Shown piece after piece: positions 7,852-14,494 of a DNA stretch of 35,787 bases (the stretch's first letter is position 1; each line of letters begins with the position of its first letter). Where the stretch lies: positions 1 to 35,787 of the IMG/VR virus record IMGVR_UViG_3300024054_000039; one strand, 5' to 3'. The translations under genes were made by a program, and so were the position numbers. The DNA is from a virus. Under the pieces are notes generated by a model. That model had not been told where the DNA came from and ran no database searches. It saw only the letters and a list, made by a program, of their open reading frames with translations.

Positions 7852-8499
7852 TTATTTATTAAGCTCGGATTTCCTCAAAGCAATTTGCTTGTCGGTTTCC
7901 CAAGACTTTTTATATTCAACGCTTTCAAATAATTTTGAAAATCCCGTAATGTGTTTGAGCCTCAAAAGTTCTTCTTCCTCAAGCCCGATTTCGTTGCAAA
8001 TCTGCTCGTCCGACCAGCCATTATCCAACATAGAGAAAACCATTGAGCCCATACCGTCAACGCTGTGCTTTCCTCTGGCTCGATTGTGGCGGACGGTTGA
8101 CGCCATACGGTCGTTAATATCTTTCTCGAGAACGACGACGGGCAAAAAGCCTTGATTGCGGTCGTAAATATCCTTATTCGTTTTCATTGTCAAATAGCGG
8201 TGAAAGCCGTCAACAATGACATACTTGTCTTGCTCGGCGTCGTAGATCGCCACGACTGGCTGGGTGTATCCGTCGTGCGAGATTGACGTGTGCAATAACT
8301 TCATCTCATTGGTGGCGACGCTGTTCGGATTGTAGTCATTGGCAATCACTTTATCAATCGGGATACGGCGGGCGAAGTCAACGGGATTTCGCAACGGGTC
8401 GCAATTATCGAAAATGAATTTGCGGATAGAATTTAGGAAAGCGATTTTGTCGTCCGCCCCGTCATACGCTTGTTTTATTTTATCAAAAAGTTCTGTCAT
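7852..8499 (-). CDS. IbrB-like ParB-domain protein
   Basis: 215 aa. Residues 45-115 carry a ParB-type domain, with RIPIDKVIANDYNPN and the loop VDGFHRY (96-102). A helical region follows, including a helix-turn-helix-like stretch (SDEQICNEIGLEEEELLRL). It overlaps by 4 bases the PAPS-reductase-like gene, the same pairing as IbrA/IbrB in E. coli strain ECOR-9, where the pair raises expression of prophage immunoglobulin-binding proteins. The biochemical role is unknown; by analogy with Dnd systems a nucleic-acid modification or regulatory role is possible. Confidence 0.85.
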   Translation of the reverse strand: MTELFDKIKQAYDGADDKIAFLNSIRKFIFDNCDPLRNPVDFARRIPIDKVIANDYNPNSVATNEMKLLHTSISHDGYTQPVVAIYDAEQDKYVIVDGFHRYLTMKTNKDIYDRNQGFLPVVVLEKDINDRMASTVRHNRARGKHSVDGMGSMVFSMLDNGWSDEQICNEIGLEEEELLRLKHITGFSKLFESVEYKKSWETDKQIALRKSELNK

Positions 8500-9605
8500 A
8501 TTTTTAGTTTTATACCGTGTTCTCTGGCGTAAAATTGAGCCACAGTATTATTGAAATTACTTAATTTAGTGCATTCAATGTCGTTGGCGATTATCGAATT
8601 GGTTACGACCTTGGCTGCCTTTTCCATAGCCTCCTTATCTCCAGCGAAAATTTTATCAAAGTTTCTGATATAACGGCGGAAAGTCTTTTTGTGGGCTTCC
8701 TCGGTCAACAATTTATCGAATAAAAAATCCCGATACTCAAGCCAGCTTTTGAACATAAAGGGCAGTTTTTTCGGGAAAAAATCAGCCGACCCCATTTTCC
8801 CTGCCGTGTCTATCCCGTGAAGACGCTTTGTCAATCCATTGTAAAGCTCTTTGTCAACCTCCTGCAAATAAAAAAGCGACTGCACCGCCGTTTCGTGGTG
8901 GACGTTAGACACCCGCATATTTTGGACGGGGACGCCCAATCTGTATTGATAATCGTAAATCTCGTTATATTTCCAGCCGTTATCGTGTATCGCTTTCCAA
9001 ATATCAGTAAAACTCCAATCGTAAAGCGGATAAAAAGTGTATTGCCCGACTTTCTTGTCTAGCACTTTCCCCCAAGTTATCCATTTGTAGGTCTGACGCT
9101 CGGTCAAAGCCATACTTCTCGACGGGCTTTCTTCGGCACGAACGCCCGATATATAGCAAAACTTCTCGCCTTTATACAAAGTCCTGCCGATTGCCGTAAA
9201 AAGCTCGGCAAATCTATCAGTCCCAAAAATGTTTTCCTTGATTGAGTTCGGCTCTTTTTCCCGCAACCATTCCGCCCCGTCTTCCCAACAATGAAGCCAG
9301 CTATGCTTATGACTTGTGGCGTTCAAAATTTTAATCTGGCATTGTATCCAAATAGGATTAACGCCCTCTGTCGCCATAACCTCACGGACTAGCTCAATCG
9401 TCTTATTCCATTCAGCCTCTTGGTCTACAAAAATTACGTCCAGATTACGACCCCGCTTTTTGCACTCGTTCAAAACTAGATTAAACGTTACCGTGCTGTC
9501 TTTCCCGCCAGAAAAACCGACGGCGACGTGCTCAAACTCGTCTAGGATATAATTTATCCGCTCGATTGCTTTTTCATAGACATTTTTATTGCTATAAAAT
9601 TTCAT
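8496..9605 (-). CDS. IbrA-like PAPS reductase-family protein
   Basis: 369 aa starting at MKFYS after AAAAATATG; a longer frame upstream exists but overlaps the neighbour. The PP-loop SGGKDST (32-38) places it in the adenine-nucleotide alpha-hydrolase / PAPS-reductase superfamily. YISGVRAEESPSR near the middle and a Trp/Tyr-rich segment (FYPLYDWSFTDIWKAIHDNG) are typical of CysH/DndC relatives. The long C-terminal extension matches IbrA/DUF3440 proteins. It may adenylate or transfer sulfur to a nucleic-acid target, but no [4Fe-4S] motif is evident and the reaction is unknown. Paired by overlap with the IbrB-like gene. Confidence 0.88.
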   Translation of the reverse strand: MKFYSNKNVYEKAIERINYILDEFEHVAVGFSGGKDSTVTFNLVLNECKKRGRNLDVIFVDQEAEWNKTIELVREVMATEGVNPIWIQCQIKILNATSHKHSWLHCWEDGAEWLREKEPNSIKENIFGTDRFAELFTAIGRTLYKGEKFCYISGVRAEESPSRSMALTERQTYKWITWGKVLDKKVGQYTFYPLYDWSFTDIWKAIHDNGWKYNEIYDYQYRLGVPVQNMRVSNVHHETAVQSLFYLQEVDKELYNGLTKRLHGIDTAGKMGSADFFPKKLPFMFKSWLEYRDFLFDKLLTEEAHKKTFRRYIRNFDKIFAGDKEAMEKAAKVVTNSIIANDIECTKLSNFNNTVAQFYAREHGIKLKI

Positions 9606-9883
9606 ATTTTTGCCCTGTTCAAAATTATTGTTTCCTCGACTGGGTCGCCGTATGTCCAATACTTCTTGCCCTCAAACTCAAAATAAACAAAAACTTTTTT
9701 ATAAAATCTTTGCTCATACCCATAATCTCGGATAAATTGCGTAATTTCCTCGAACAATTTTTGGTCTGGACGGCTCAATTTGTCCTTGACCAAATACTCG
9801 TGCGGGGCTGTGGTGGCGTATGTCTTGGCGAATATCCATTGATTACGCTCGATAAATTTTACGTATTTTTCTGGCAATTCCAT
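9602..9883 (-). CDS. Conserved hypothetical protein in IbrA/IbrB cluster
   Basis: 93 aa, overlapping the IbrA-like gene by 4 bases (ATGA). Aromatic-rich motifs stand out: FAKTYATTAPHEY in the first third and KKYWTYGDPVEETIILNR at the C-terminus. I associate this pattern with small proteins encoded beside phage PAPS-reductase genes, without a known function. It also overlaps the methyltransferase gene by 25 bases, so three neighbouring genes are translationally linked. A partner subunit role is an inference. Confidence 0.75.
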   Translation of the reverse strand: MELPEKYVKFIERNQWIFAKTYATTAPHEYLVKDKLSRPDQKLFEEITQFIRDYGYEQRFYKKVFVYFEFEGKKYWTYGDPVEETIILNRAKI

Positions 9884-10437
9884 ACCTCTAAATTTAATTC
9901 CTTGTTCACTATGATTACATAGTGGCTGTATTTATAAAATCTCACTTTTGAAAATGAGCCGAATTCTTTTTCGATGTCAATGTCTGGGACGGTTTCGTGC
10001 GGGGTTATTCTGCTACGGTATCCTGCTTGATAGTGCATAAAAAAATACAACTGCGATCTACGGCATAAGAATTTCAGCCGTTCTATTTCTTTCGGTGTCA
10101 GATATGCGACAGAGCCGAATAATGATATTACGTTGCCAAATACCCCGTCCCAACCAATAGACAAATCAGTCGTCTTTGCTTTTCTGAATAGGTGTTGCGG
10201 GTGTTTTCGTCTGGCTACGTCGAGCATTTTTTTACTCGGGTCAATCCCAAGATATTTGAGCGGGTCAACCTTGATTAAGTCTAGGAAAAGCCCCGTCCCG
10301 CACCCTATATCAAGCGTCTTACCGAGTGGGATATACCCTTCGATAAGACTTTTGATAAATTGATTTTCTTTTTGGCACTCGTCGTCCGAATAAAAATTGT
10401 CGTAATTTTCAGCAACGGCGTCGTATAGTTCAGCCAT
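9859..10437 (-). CDS. Class I SAM-dependent methyltransferase
   Basis: 192 aa. Motif I LDIGCGTGLF (42-51) and the following acidic loop LGIDPSKKML (63-72) define a Rossmann-fold SAM methyltransferase, and DGVFGNVISLFG sits where motif IV is expected. No DNA-methylase DPPY/NPPY motif was found, so the substrate is unlikely to be adenine or cytosine N4 in DNA. A small molecule, modified base or sulfur/sugar derivative is possible given the adjacent PAPS-reductase-like gene. Start context AAAATATG. Confidence 0.85.
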   Translation of the reverse strand: MAELYDAVAENYDNFYSDDECQKENQFIKSLIEGYIPLGKTLDIGCGTGLFLDLIKVDPLKYLGIDPSKKMLDVARRKHPQHLFRKAKTTDLSIGWDGVFGNVISLFGSVAYLTPKEIERLKFLCRRSQLYFFMHYQAGYRSRITPHETVPDIDIEKEFGSFSKVRFYKYSHYVIIVNKELNLEVWNCQKNT

Positions 10438-10573
10438 ATTTTTTGATTACCTCGACTACTAGCTCAATCCCCTTACAAAGATTTCCGCCAGAATATCCGA
10501 GTTTCTGGGCAATACGTTTAGCACTTAGCCCTTTATCTTTTAGCTTAATTATTTTTTGCTCTTTTTCGTTCAT
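10430..10573 (-). CDS. Small helix-turn-helix protein
   Basis: 47 aa starting at MNEKEQ (10573). A longer frame upstream would read through the tRNA and is rejected. The sequence KGLSAKRIAQKLGYSGGNLCKGIELV reads as a compact helix-turn-helix of the homeodomain-like/transposase type. It begins 5 bases after the tRNA and overlaps the methyltransferase gene by 8 bases. Possibly a small DNA-binding regulator. Confidence 0.65.
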   Translation of the reverse strand: MNEKEQKIIKLKDKGLSAKRIAQKLGYSGGNLCKGIELVVEVIKKYG

Positions 10574-10577
10574 ATTG

Positions 10578-10648
10578 TTGCTCGGGCGGGAATTGAACCC
10601 GCAACTGTGGCTTATGAAACCACCGTGATACCGTTTCACTACCCAGCT
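10578..10648 (-). tRNA. Degenerate tRNA with CAT anticodon (Met or Ile2)
   Basis: The cloverleaf has U8-A9, D stem GTGA/TCAC with GG in the loop, anticodon stem GTGGT/GCCAC with loop TTCATAA (anticodon CAT) and T stem GCGGG/CCCGC with loop TTCAATT. The acceptor pairs AGCTGGG with CCGAGCA, leaving mismatches at 1-72 (A:A) and 5-68 (G:G). No CCA is encoded. Three G-C pairs in a row, as in initiators, are absent, so it is elongator Met or lysidine-type Ile(ATA). The two acceptor mismatches raise the possibility of a decaying or tRNA-like element. Confidence 0.75.
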
Positions 10649-10651
10649 AAA

Positions 10652-10682
10652 TGGCACAGCAGGAGTGATTTAAGCTGTGCCA
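10652..10682 (-). other. Hairpin immediately 5' of the tRNA
   Basis: A perfect 9-bp stem TGGCACAGC/GCTGTGCCA with a 13-nt loop lies 3 bases upstream of the tRNA. The arm sequence occurs a third time, inverted, at 10841-10851 (ATGGCACAGCA on the minus strand) inside the upstream gene. It may be a tRNA-processing signal or a protein-binding palindrome. The rest of 10683-10818 holds no convincing gene; it contains a perfect DnaA-box sequence TTATCCACA at 10783-10791. Confidence 0.6.
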
Positions 10683-10818
10683 ATTTTCCCCACGCCTTTG
10701 AGTATCCAAGTTTTGTCGCCCGCCCTATGTTCACTCGAAACGGGGTTTTGTCTTGGTCAAAACGATTTTTCAGGTCGTCGAGTTATCCACAACCATTTCG
10801 TCGGCGTGGACGATATGG

Positions 10819-11127
10819 TTATTTCTGTCTTTCAAGTTCGTGCTGTGCCATTTTCTCGCCCTCCATTTGAGCTTGCCGTTCCTTTTTTTCCTGCATTTTT
10901 TTCAATGCTAGGAAAGTCCCCGCAATTTCCTCGCCAATCATCTGCAACTGCTCAAATTTCAAGCTCGGGTCAAAATAAAGTTTTATCTGCGTCGGGCTTT
11001 TACCCTCATAATCAACTCCTTTGACCTTGACCGCAAAAACCATTTCGCCCGTCTTGTCTTCAAATTTAATTTTACTGCCAAGCCATTTTCTTAATCGGAA
11101 AAATAGCTCTGTTATTTTCCAAGTCAT
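10819..11127 (-). CDS. Hypothetical protein with charged helical C-terminus
   Basis: 102 aa after AAAAATATG. The first 55 residues look alpha/beta (KIKFEDKTGEMVFAVKVKGVDYEGKSP). The last 30 form a Lys/Glu-rich helix likely to be a coiled coil. No enzyme motifs are seen. It is the last clear coding gene before the tRNA-containing gap. Confidence 0.65.
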   Translation of the reverse strand: MTWKITELFFRLRKWLGSKIKFEDKTGEMVFAVKVKGVDYEGKSPTQIKLYFDPSLKFEQLQMIGEEIAGTFLALKKMQEKKERQAQMEGEKMAQHELERQK

Positions 11128-11137
11128 ATTTTTATGG

Positions 11138-11239
11138 TTAGGTGAATGGTAGCCAAAGTGTCGTCCCTATATCCTCTCGCAGAAATCCTTGTGGCTCTTG
11201 CTTGTGCAAGGAAAAAACGAGAACCCCAGCCCCGCTCAC
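11138..11239 (-). CDS. Possible 33-aa ORF with GTG start
   Basis: A frame from GTG at 11239 to TAA at 11138 sits exactly between two genes, sharing one base with the upstream stop and ending 10 bases before the next start. The peptide begins VSGAGVLVFSLHKQEPQG. There is no ribosome site or recognisable domain; it may be merely an open intergenic stretch. Confidence 0.3.
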   Translation of the reverse strand: MSGAGVLVFSLHKQEPQGFLREDIGTTLWLPFT

Positions 11240-11523
11240 TATTGTTTTGGATTTTCTTTATAAATGGCTTTCGGGAAAAACATAATACTGCCATTTATTT
11301 TTTTAATTTCGATATTTTCGTCGTTAAATAATACACCCTCCTCGTCAATCTCGTCCGCCACGCTTTGCAGCGTCGCTTTGTGAGCCTCGAAGCCAGAGTG
11401 TAGCTCCTCATAAACCGACAAAAGTGCTTCGTGCTTTTTCAAAAAATCAAAATAATCCTTTGTAATTCGAGATAGGTTTTTCATCAGAATAACCTTGTCC
11501 TCGTGTTTTTGTGCGTCTAGCAT
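11239..11523 (-). CDS. Hypothetical helical protein
   Basis: 94 aa after AAAAATATG, largely helical and acidic in residues 1-65 (DYFDFLKKHEALLSVYEELHSGFEAHK), then a short beta-rich end (IKKINGSIMFFPKAIY). It overlaps the upstream HNH gene by 7 bases. No family recognised. Confidence 0.65.
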   Translation of the reverse strand: MLDAQKHEDKVILMKNLSRITKDYFDFLKKHEALLSVYEELHSGFEAHKATLQSVADEIDEEGVLFNDENIEIKKINGSIMFFPKAIYKENPKQ

Positions 11524-11960
11524 ATTTTTAGTCTTTTAATCTCTTGCTCTAGGGCAATTTTAATTAAATTATAATCGTTTTTACACGGGCTAAAAGCTCT
11601 CATTCTTAGCTTGTCATAAAATTCTCGTGTCCGCACCCCGTTGGCGATTATTATTTCCTTGAACTCTGGGTCGTGGTGGGCTGAATTTTCATTTAGCGTA
11701 TGGTGTCCAGAGCATAAACACATTCCGTTGTCTGGGTCGAACTTCGTAGATCCGTGTATTCTCGAATAAATATGGTGCGGGTTAAGATATTCTCTATTTC
11801 CTCGCCGACAGCCTGGGTATTCGCACCGATAACCTGCTCTTAAAAAAACTACTTCCCGCCACAAATCGAGCAAACATCTTTCTGACGGTCTATCCAACAA
11901 AGTCGATACCTTAATCTTTTGGTTTTTCCTCGGCTTGTATATTTGGTATCCCTGTGGCAT
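11517..11960 (-). CDS. HNH endonuclease
   Basis: 147 aa. The Cys-Cys zinc pair (RCEYPGC) leads to LNPHHIYSR, then a DPDNGMCLCSGHH segment that completes the beta-beta-alpha metal fold, with HH as the catalytic His region. The architecture resembles free-standing phage HNH nucleases and NinG-like recombination proteins. Lying within the replication/recombination block, it may process DNA junctions or assist packaging. It overlaps the upstream gene by 50 bases, which is unusually long but both frames look coding. Confidence 0.85.
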   Translation of the reverse strand: MPQGYQIYKPRKNQKIKVSTLLDRPSERCLLDLWREVVFLRAGYRCEYPGCRRGNREYLNPHHIYSRIHGSTKFDPDNGMCLCSGHHTLNENSAHHDPEFKEIIIANGVRTREFYDKLRMRAFSPCKNDYNLIKIALEQEIKRLKIC

Positions 11961-12216
11961 TTTTTTGTGGCTCTCTTTTTACCGCTTTCAAATAGAAAAA
12001 TGTTTTTTCGCCGTCATTTTTCGGCTCGATTGTGTAAAAATTGTCGCCTTTTAATTTATATTTCTTGACCACATTTTGAAAATACTCGTTTTTTCTTTTC
12101 TCGAACGTAGCCTCGATTGATTTTATCTCGTTCATTTTAGCGACGTCTTCCTCGTCGAGCCTTATTCCGTCGCCGTAAACCTGCTTTTGATACCCGAATA
12201 AGATTTTATTAAACAT
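11911..12216 (-). CDS. Hypothetical protein
   Basis: 101 aa. The N-terminal half is charged and helical (DEEDVAKMNEIKSIEATFEKRKNEYFQNVVKKYKL). A short beta region follows (NFYTIEPKNDGEKTFFYLKAV), with a disordered Pro/Glu/Lys tail that overlaps the HNH gene. No domain recognised. It is 4 bases from the upstream gene. Confidence 0.65.
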   Translation of the reverse strand: MFNKILFGYQKQVYGDGIRLDEEDVAKMNEIKSIEATFEKRKNEYFQNVVKKYKLKGDNFYTIEPKNDGEKTFFYLKAVKREPQKNATGIPNIQAEEKPKD

Positions 12217-12220
12217 AGTT

Positions 12221-12568
12221 TTATTGAATTAACTTTTGATTATTTCCTAGCTTGAGATTTACCCCCTCGAAAATATCTTTTAATTTAACAAATTGTGGCA
12301 ACTCTTTTCTATACCCTCCGTTAAAGCCATACTTTTCGTTCTGCTCGTTTTCGTGCTTTATCCGATTAAATTCCTCGTAATAAAATTTTAGCCTGTCCAC
12401 GTCCTCGCAGATCCCGACAAAAAAGCTCGGGTTAATTATTCCTCGACGCACTTTTACGGCGTGTCCGTTTGTAATTCCGCTTAAAACGCTCGCCACCTCG
12501 TCTTCATCAATTTGGACGTCGCCGTTTTTAATGCTCATTCGGACTAAATATGCTTTTGGTTTTTCCAT
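12221..12568 (-). CDS. Hypothetical protein following the replication initiator
   Basis: 115 aa, starting 4 bases after the initiator-like gene. The middle shows alternating hydrophobics (HAVKVRRGIINPSFFVGICED) suggesting a beta sheet, then a charged helix (RLKFYYEEFNRIKHENEQNEK). No motif assigned. The context suggests a replication accessory role, which is inference only. Confidence 0.65.
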   Translation of the reverse strand: MEKPKAYLVRMSIKNGDVQIDEDEVASVLSGITNGHAVKVRRGIINPSFFVGICEDVDRLKFYYEEFNRIKHENEQNEKYGFNGGYRKELPQFVKLKDIFEGVNLKLGNNQKLIQ

Positions 12569-12572
12569 ATAG

Positions 12573-13331
12573 TTATAATCCGATTATTTCTTTACCCTTT
12601 GTTTTGGCAAAAACCTGCCGATATTCGACCGATTTCATTACCCAAGTAGCCAACCTCCGCCCGACCTCAAAGGTTTTCTCGGTTTCCCAACGCTGCTTTT
12701 TCCCGCTCGGCGTCAATTCAGTCCAGTAATTTTTGAATTTGACCATTTCAGATATTGCCCTCGGGCGTGGCATTCCTTTGCTTTCCAAATAATTAACCGC
12801 CTTAGTTTGCAGATCGTCCTCGTTGTTAAAAAACTTAATGGCTTTTTGTTTTGGGGTGTCCTCTAACTCTTTATTACTATTATAATCAGTATTGCTATTA
12901 TTATCTTTATTACTTATGGTGTCGGTTTTCGCACCGTGCGGTTTCTGCACCGTGCCTAAATCGCACGGTGCGGTTTCCGCACTCTGGCTAATGTTAGCTA
13001 ATAATTCATACTCTAATCTGCCGTTATTTAATTTATTCCTCTTTATGTATCCGACGTTTTCCAGTTCTGACAATCCAGATAATACCGCCCTCCTGCCGTC
13101 GCTTGATTGTCTTGCTATCCTGCCAGCCTCGAAATCCCACCCGTCTGGCTTGGAAAATAAATATGCGTATAGCCCCTTTGCCTTAAACGACAATTTTTCG
13201 TCGTTTAATAGCTCATTAGAAACTTGGGTAAACCCAGTTCCGTGTTTTCTTAATGTCGACATAAATTTTGTGCCAATTACGGAAGAACCAACGCTGGGTC
13301 TAATCACGTCCCCTCGCTGATTTTCCGCCAT
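12573..13331 (-). CDS. Replication initiator-like winged-helix protein
   Basis: 252 aa. Residues 32-115 form the winged-helix domain often found in phage replication proteins: FTQVSNELLNDEKLSFKAKG, LYAYLFSKPDGWDF and GLSELENVGYI. An Asn/Ser/Asp-rich linker (about 140-165) leads to a helical C-terminal domain (FFNNEDDLQTKAVNYLESKG...ATWVMK) that could bind a helicase loader, as in lambda O or DnaD-type proteins. The start ATG at 13331 is preceded by a structured leader and its own promoter, so expression appears separately controlled. No helicase or polymerase gene accompanies it. Confidence 0.75.
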   Translation of the reverse strand: MAENQRGDVIRPSVGSSVIGTKFMSTLRKHGTGFTQVSNELLNDEKLSFKAKGLYAYLFSKPDGWDFEAGRIARQSSDGRRAVLSGLSELENVGYIKRNKLNNGRLEYELLANISQSAETAPCDLGTVQKPHGAKTDTISNKDNNSNTDYNSNKELEDTPKQKAIKFFNNEDDLQTKAVNYLESKGMPRPRAISEMVKFKNYWTELTPSGKKQRWETEKTFEVGRRLATWVMKSVEYRQVFAKTKGKEIIGL

Positions 13332-13349
13332 AACTGGCGATTAGTAAAT

Positions 13350-13468
13350 TGTTAAAAAGCTTGCCAACTAAAAACCCTCAATTTCCAGAGCAATAGCTTG
13401 TCATATTGCCAGCCCCTTGCGGGACTACGGGCTGAAAATTAAGGGTTGTTAGCCGACAAGCTGTGCAT
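13350..13468 (-). ncRNA. Structured leader RNA with pseudoknot and competing outer stem
   Basis: A 16-bp helix pairs 13432-13447 with 13373-13388 (two G:U pairs). Inside are a 5-bp hairpin with a GCAA tetraloop (412-425) and a 6-bp hairpin GCAATA/TATTGC (390-409). The latter's loop can pair over 7-8 bp with 13455-13462, forming a pseudoknot. The same 5' strand can instead pair with 358-363 (AGCTTG/CAAGCT), extended by CTAAC/GTTGG, closing the element next to TTTTT. The two states are mutually exclusive, as in an attenuator or riboswitch. No known class was recognised; this 158-nt gap contains no gene. Confidence 0.65.
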
Positions 13469-13474
13469 AACTTA

Positions 13475-13503
13475 ATCTTACCACATTATTTAGTTTTCGT
13501 AAA
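13475..13503 (-). promoter_or_regulatory. Extended -10 promoter for the replication leader
   Basis: A -35 TTTACG (13498-13503) and -10 TAAGAT (13475-13480) are separated by 17 nt, with TGG directly before the -10. The -35 lies in the end of the upstream coding sequence. The start point would be near 13468, so the leader structure begins within a few bases of the RNA 5' end. Confidence 0.7.
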
Positions 13504-13693
13504 GCATTTGTTTTCCACCGTTTTCATACTCTATCAACACGTTTTTCCACTTTTCCTCTCTTTTTAATATAGCGGGGATATTCTCGATTATGTTGCCTAT
13601 CGTCGATCTGCTCCAAGTTTTTACCCGATTATTACAACATTTCAATTTACATTCCGCCGTTATGTAGGTGATTTTATTGCGGTTTTGCGTCAT
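13490..13693 (-). CDS. Hypothetical basic protein
   Basis: 67 aa after AAAAAATATG, with three cysteines in AECKLKCCNNR and a basic segment that may bind nucleic acid. It overlaps the upstream gene by 20 bases and its end contains the -35 of the replication promoter. No family recognised. Confidence 0.6.
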   Translation of the reverse strand: MTQNRNKITYITAECKLKCCNNRVKTWSRSTIGNIIENIPAILKREEKWKNVLIEYENGGKQMLYEN

Positions 13694-14369
13694 ATTTTTT
13701 GCTTAAATTCTCAAACCGCTCGATTATCCCTGTCAAATTCTGCTCGCCGATAATCCTCTGCACCATTTTATAGTCCGCATATTCCTTGGTCAACTTCGCT
13801 CTGTTCTCTGCCTCGAGCCTTGAACAGCCTTTTTTATCAATTATTTTTGTTATTTCAGCATTGAAAAGCTGGCTTTTATAAACATAGTATCGGCTCAACA
13901 AAAGCTCATAACTCAAAAATTTAGTAGAGGTATCAAGCCAGTATGACGGCGGGATAGGTTTTTTATTTTTATCTTGGTTGTGTATGTTGTGCCGTAGATT
14001 GTTTAATTCGGTTTCAATATAATTCACGACCGACATTGCTTTTTCTTCCTCGTCCTGCGTCCACTCAATGCCCGCCATAAGCTCTTCCGCCGACGGCGGG
14101 GCGTCAGCCTCGTTTATTATCTTACCGCCGAATACGGCGATTAAGTTATTAACCAGCCCCTCGCCAATTTCCTGCTCACTCTGTAAAAACTCGGTTAGCT
14201 CGGCTGTGGTTTCGTCTGTCACCAAACCGCTCGCCAACATTTTCTCGAGCATAGGCTGTAATTTTTTCTGGTGATAAGCTTCACGGATTTTAGACAATGG
14301 CTGTCCGCAGATCTCGTGTTCTTTTGTTTCCTCGACCTTTTCCTCGGTCAGTTTTTTTGCTCTTGGCAT
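13674..14369 (-). CDS. Hypothetical helical protein, early region
   Basis: 231 aa starting at MPRAKK (14369); an ATG four codons earlier is less favoured because of the longer overlap. Residues 30-80 are a helical, acidic region (PMLEKMLASGLVTDETTAELTEFLQ) and the C-terminal half is helical with many Tyr (YELLLSRYYVYKSQLFNAEI). It looks like a coiled-coil or scaffolding-type protein involved in recombination or replication, but no motif supports a specific function. It overlaps the upstream small gene by 22 bases. Confidence 0.65.
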   Translation of the reverse strand: MPRAKKLTEEKVEETKEHEICGQPLSKIREAYHQKKLQPMLEKMLASGLVTDETTAELTEFLQSEQEIGEGLVNNLIAVFGGKIINEADAPPSAEELMAGIEWTQDEEEKAMSVVNYIETELNNLRHNIHNQDKNKKPIPPSYWLDTSTKFLSYELLLSRYYVYKSQLFNAEITKIIDKKGCSRLEAENRAKLTKEYADYKMVQRIIGEQNLTGIIERFENLSKKYDAKPQ

Positions 14370-14494
14370 AGTTTTAAGCATTTATTACAAGGATTTTCTT
14401 TGACGGTCGCCGTCATTGTCGCCGAAGTAGCGACGTCAATCATCAGTAAAACCCAGATAACAAATAAAATTGAGAAAATAATTAAGTTTTTCAT
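14348..14494 (-). CDS. Small secreted or membrane-anchored CxxC protein
   Basis: 48 aa, too short for ordinary gene finders. Residues 2-21 are hydrophobic (NLIIFSILFVIWVLLMI), followed by a short polar tail with NPCNKCLKLC. It overlaps the upstream stop (ATGA) and runs 22 bases into the next gene. The topology suggests an inner-membrane anchor with a small metal- or thiol-binding tail outside. Function unknown. Confidence 0.6.
   Translation of the reverse strand: MKNLIIFSILFVIWVLLMIDVATSATMTATVKENPCNKCLKLCQEQKN

Noticed and set aside
10430-10657. Long form of the small helix-turn-helix gene starting upstream of the tRNA
   Set aside because: Its first 28 residues would be translated from the tRNA itself; the ATG at 10573 is a better start.
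10639-10773. Open frame on the minus strand with CTG or GTG start ending inside the tRNA
   Set aside because: The translated piece (ending LLLCHLAG) looks partly protein-like, but there is no ATG, no ribosome site, and it runs 10 bases into the tRNA, so it is not reported as a gene.
10783-10791. Perfect DnaA box as evidence for a replication origin
   Set aside because: Only one box is seen in this gap and another copy occurs within a coding sequence; no cluster or A/T-rich unwinding element was found.
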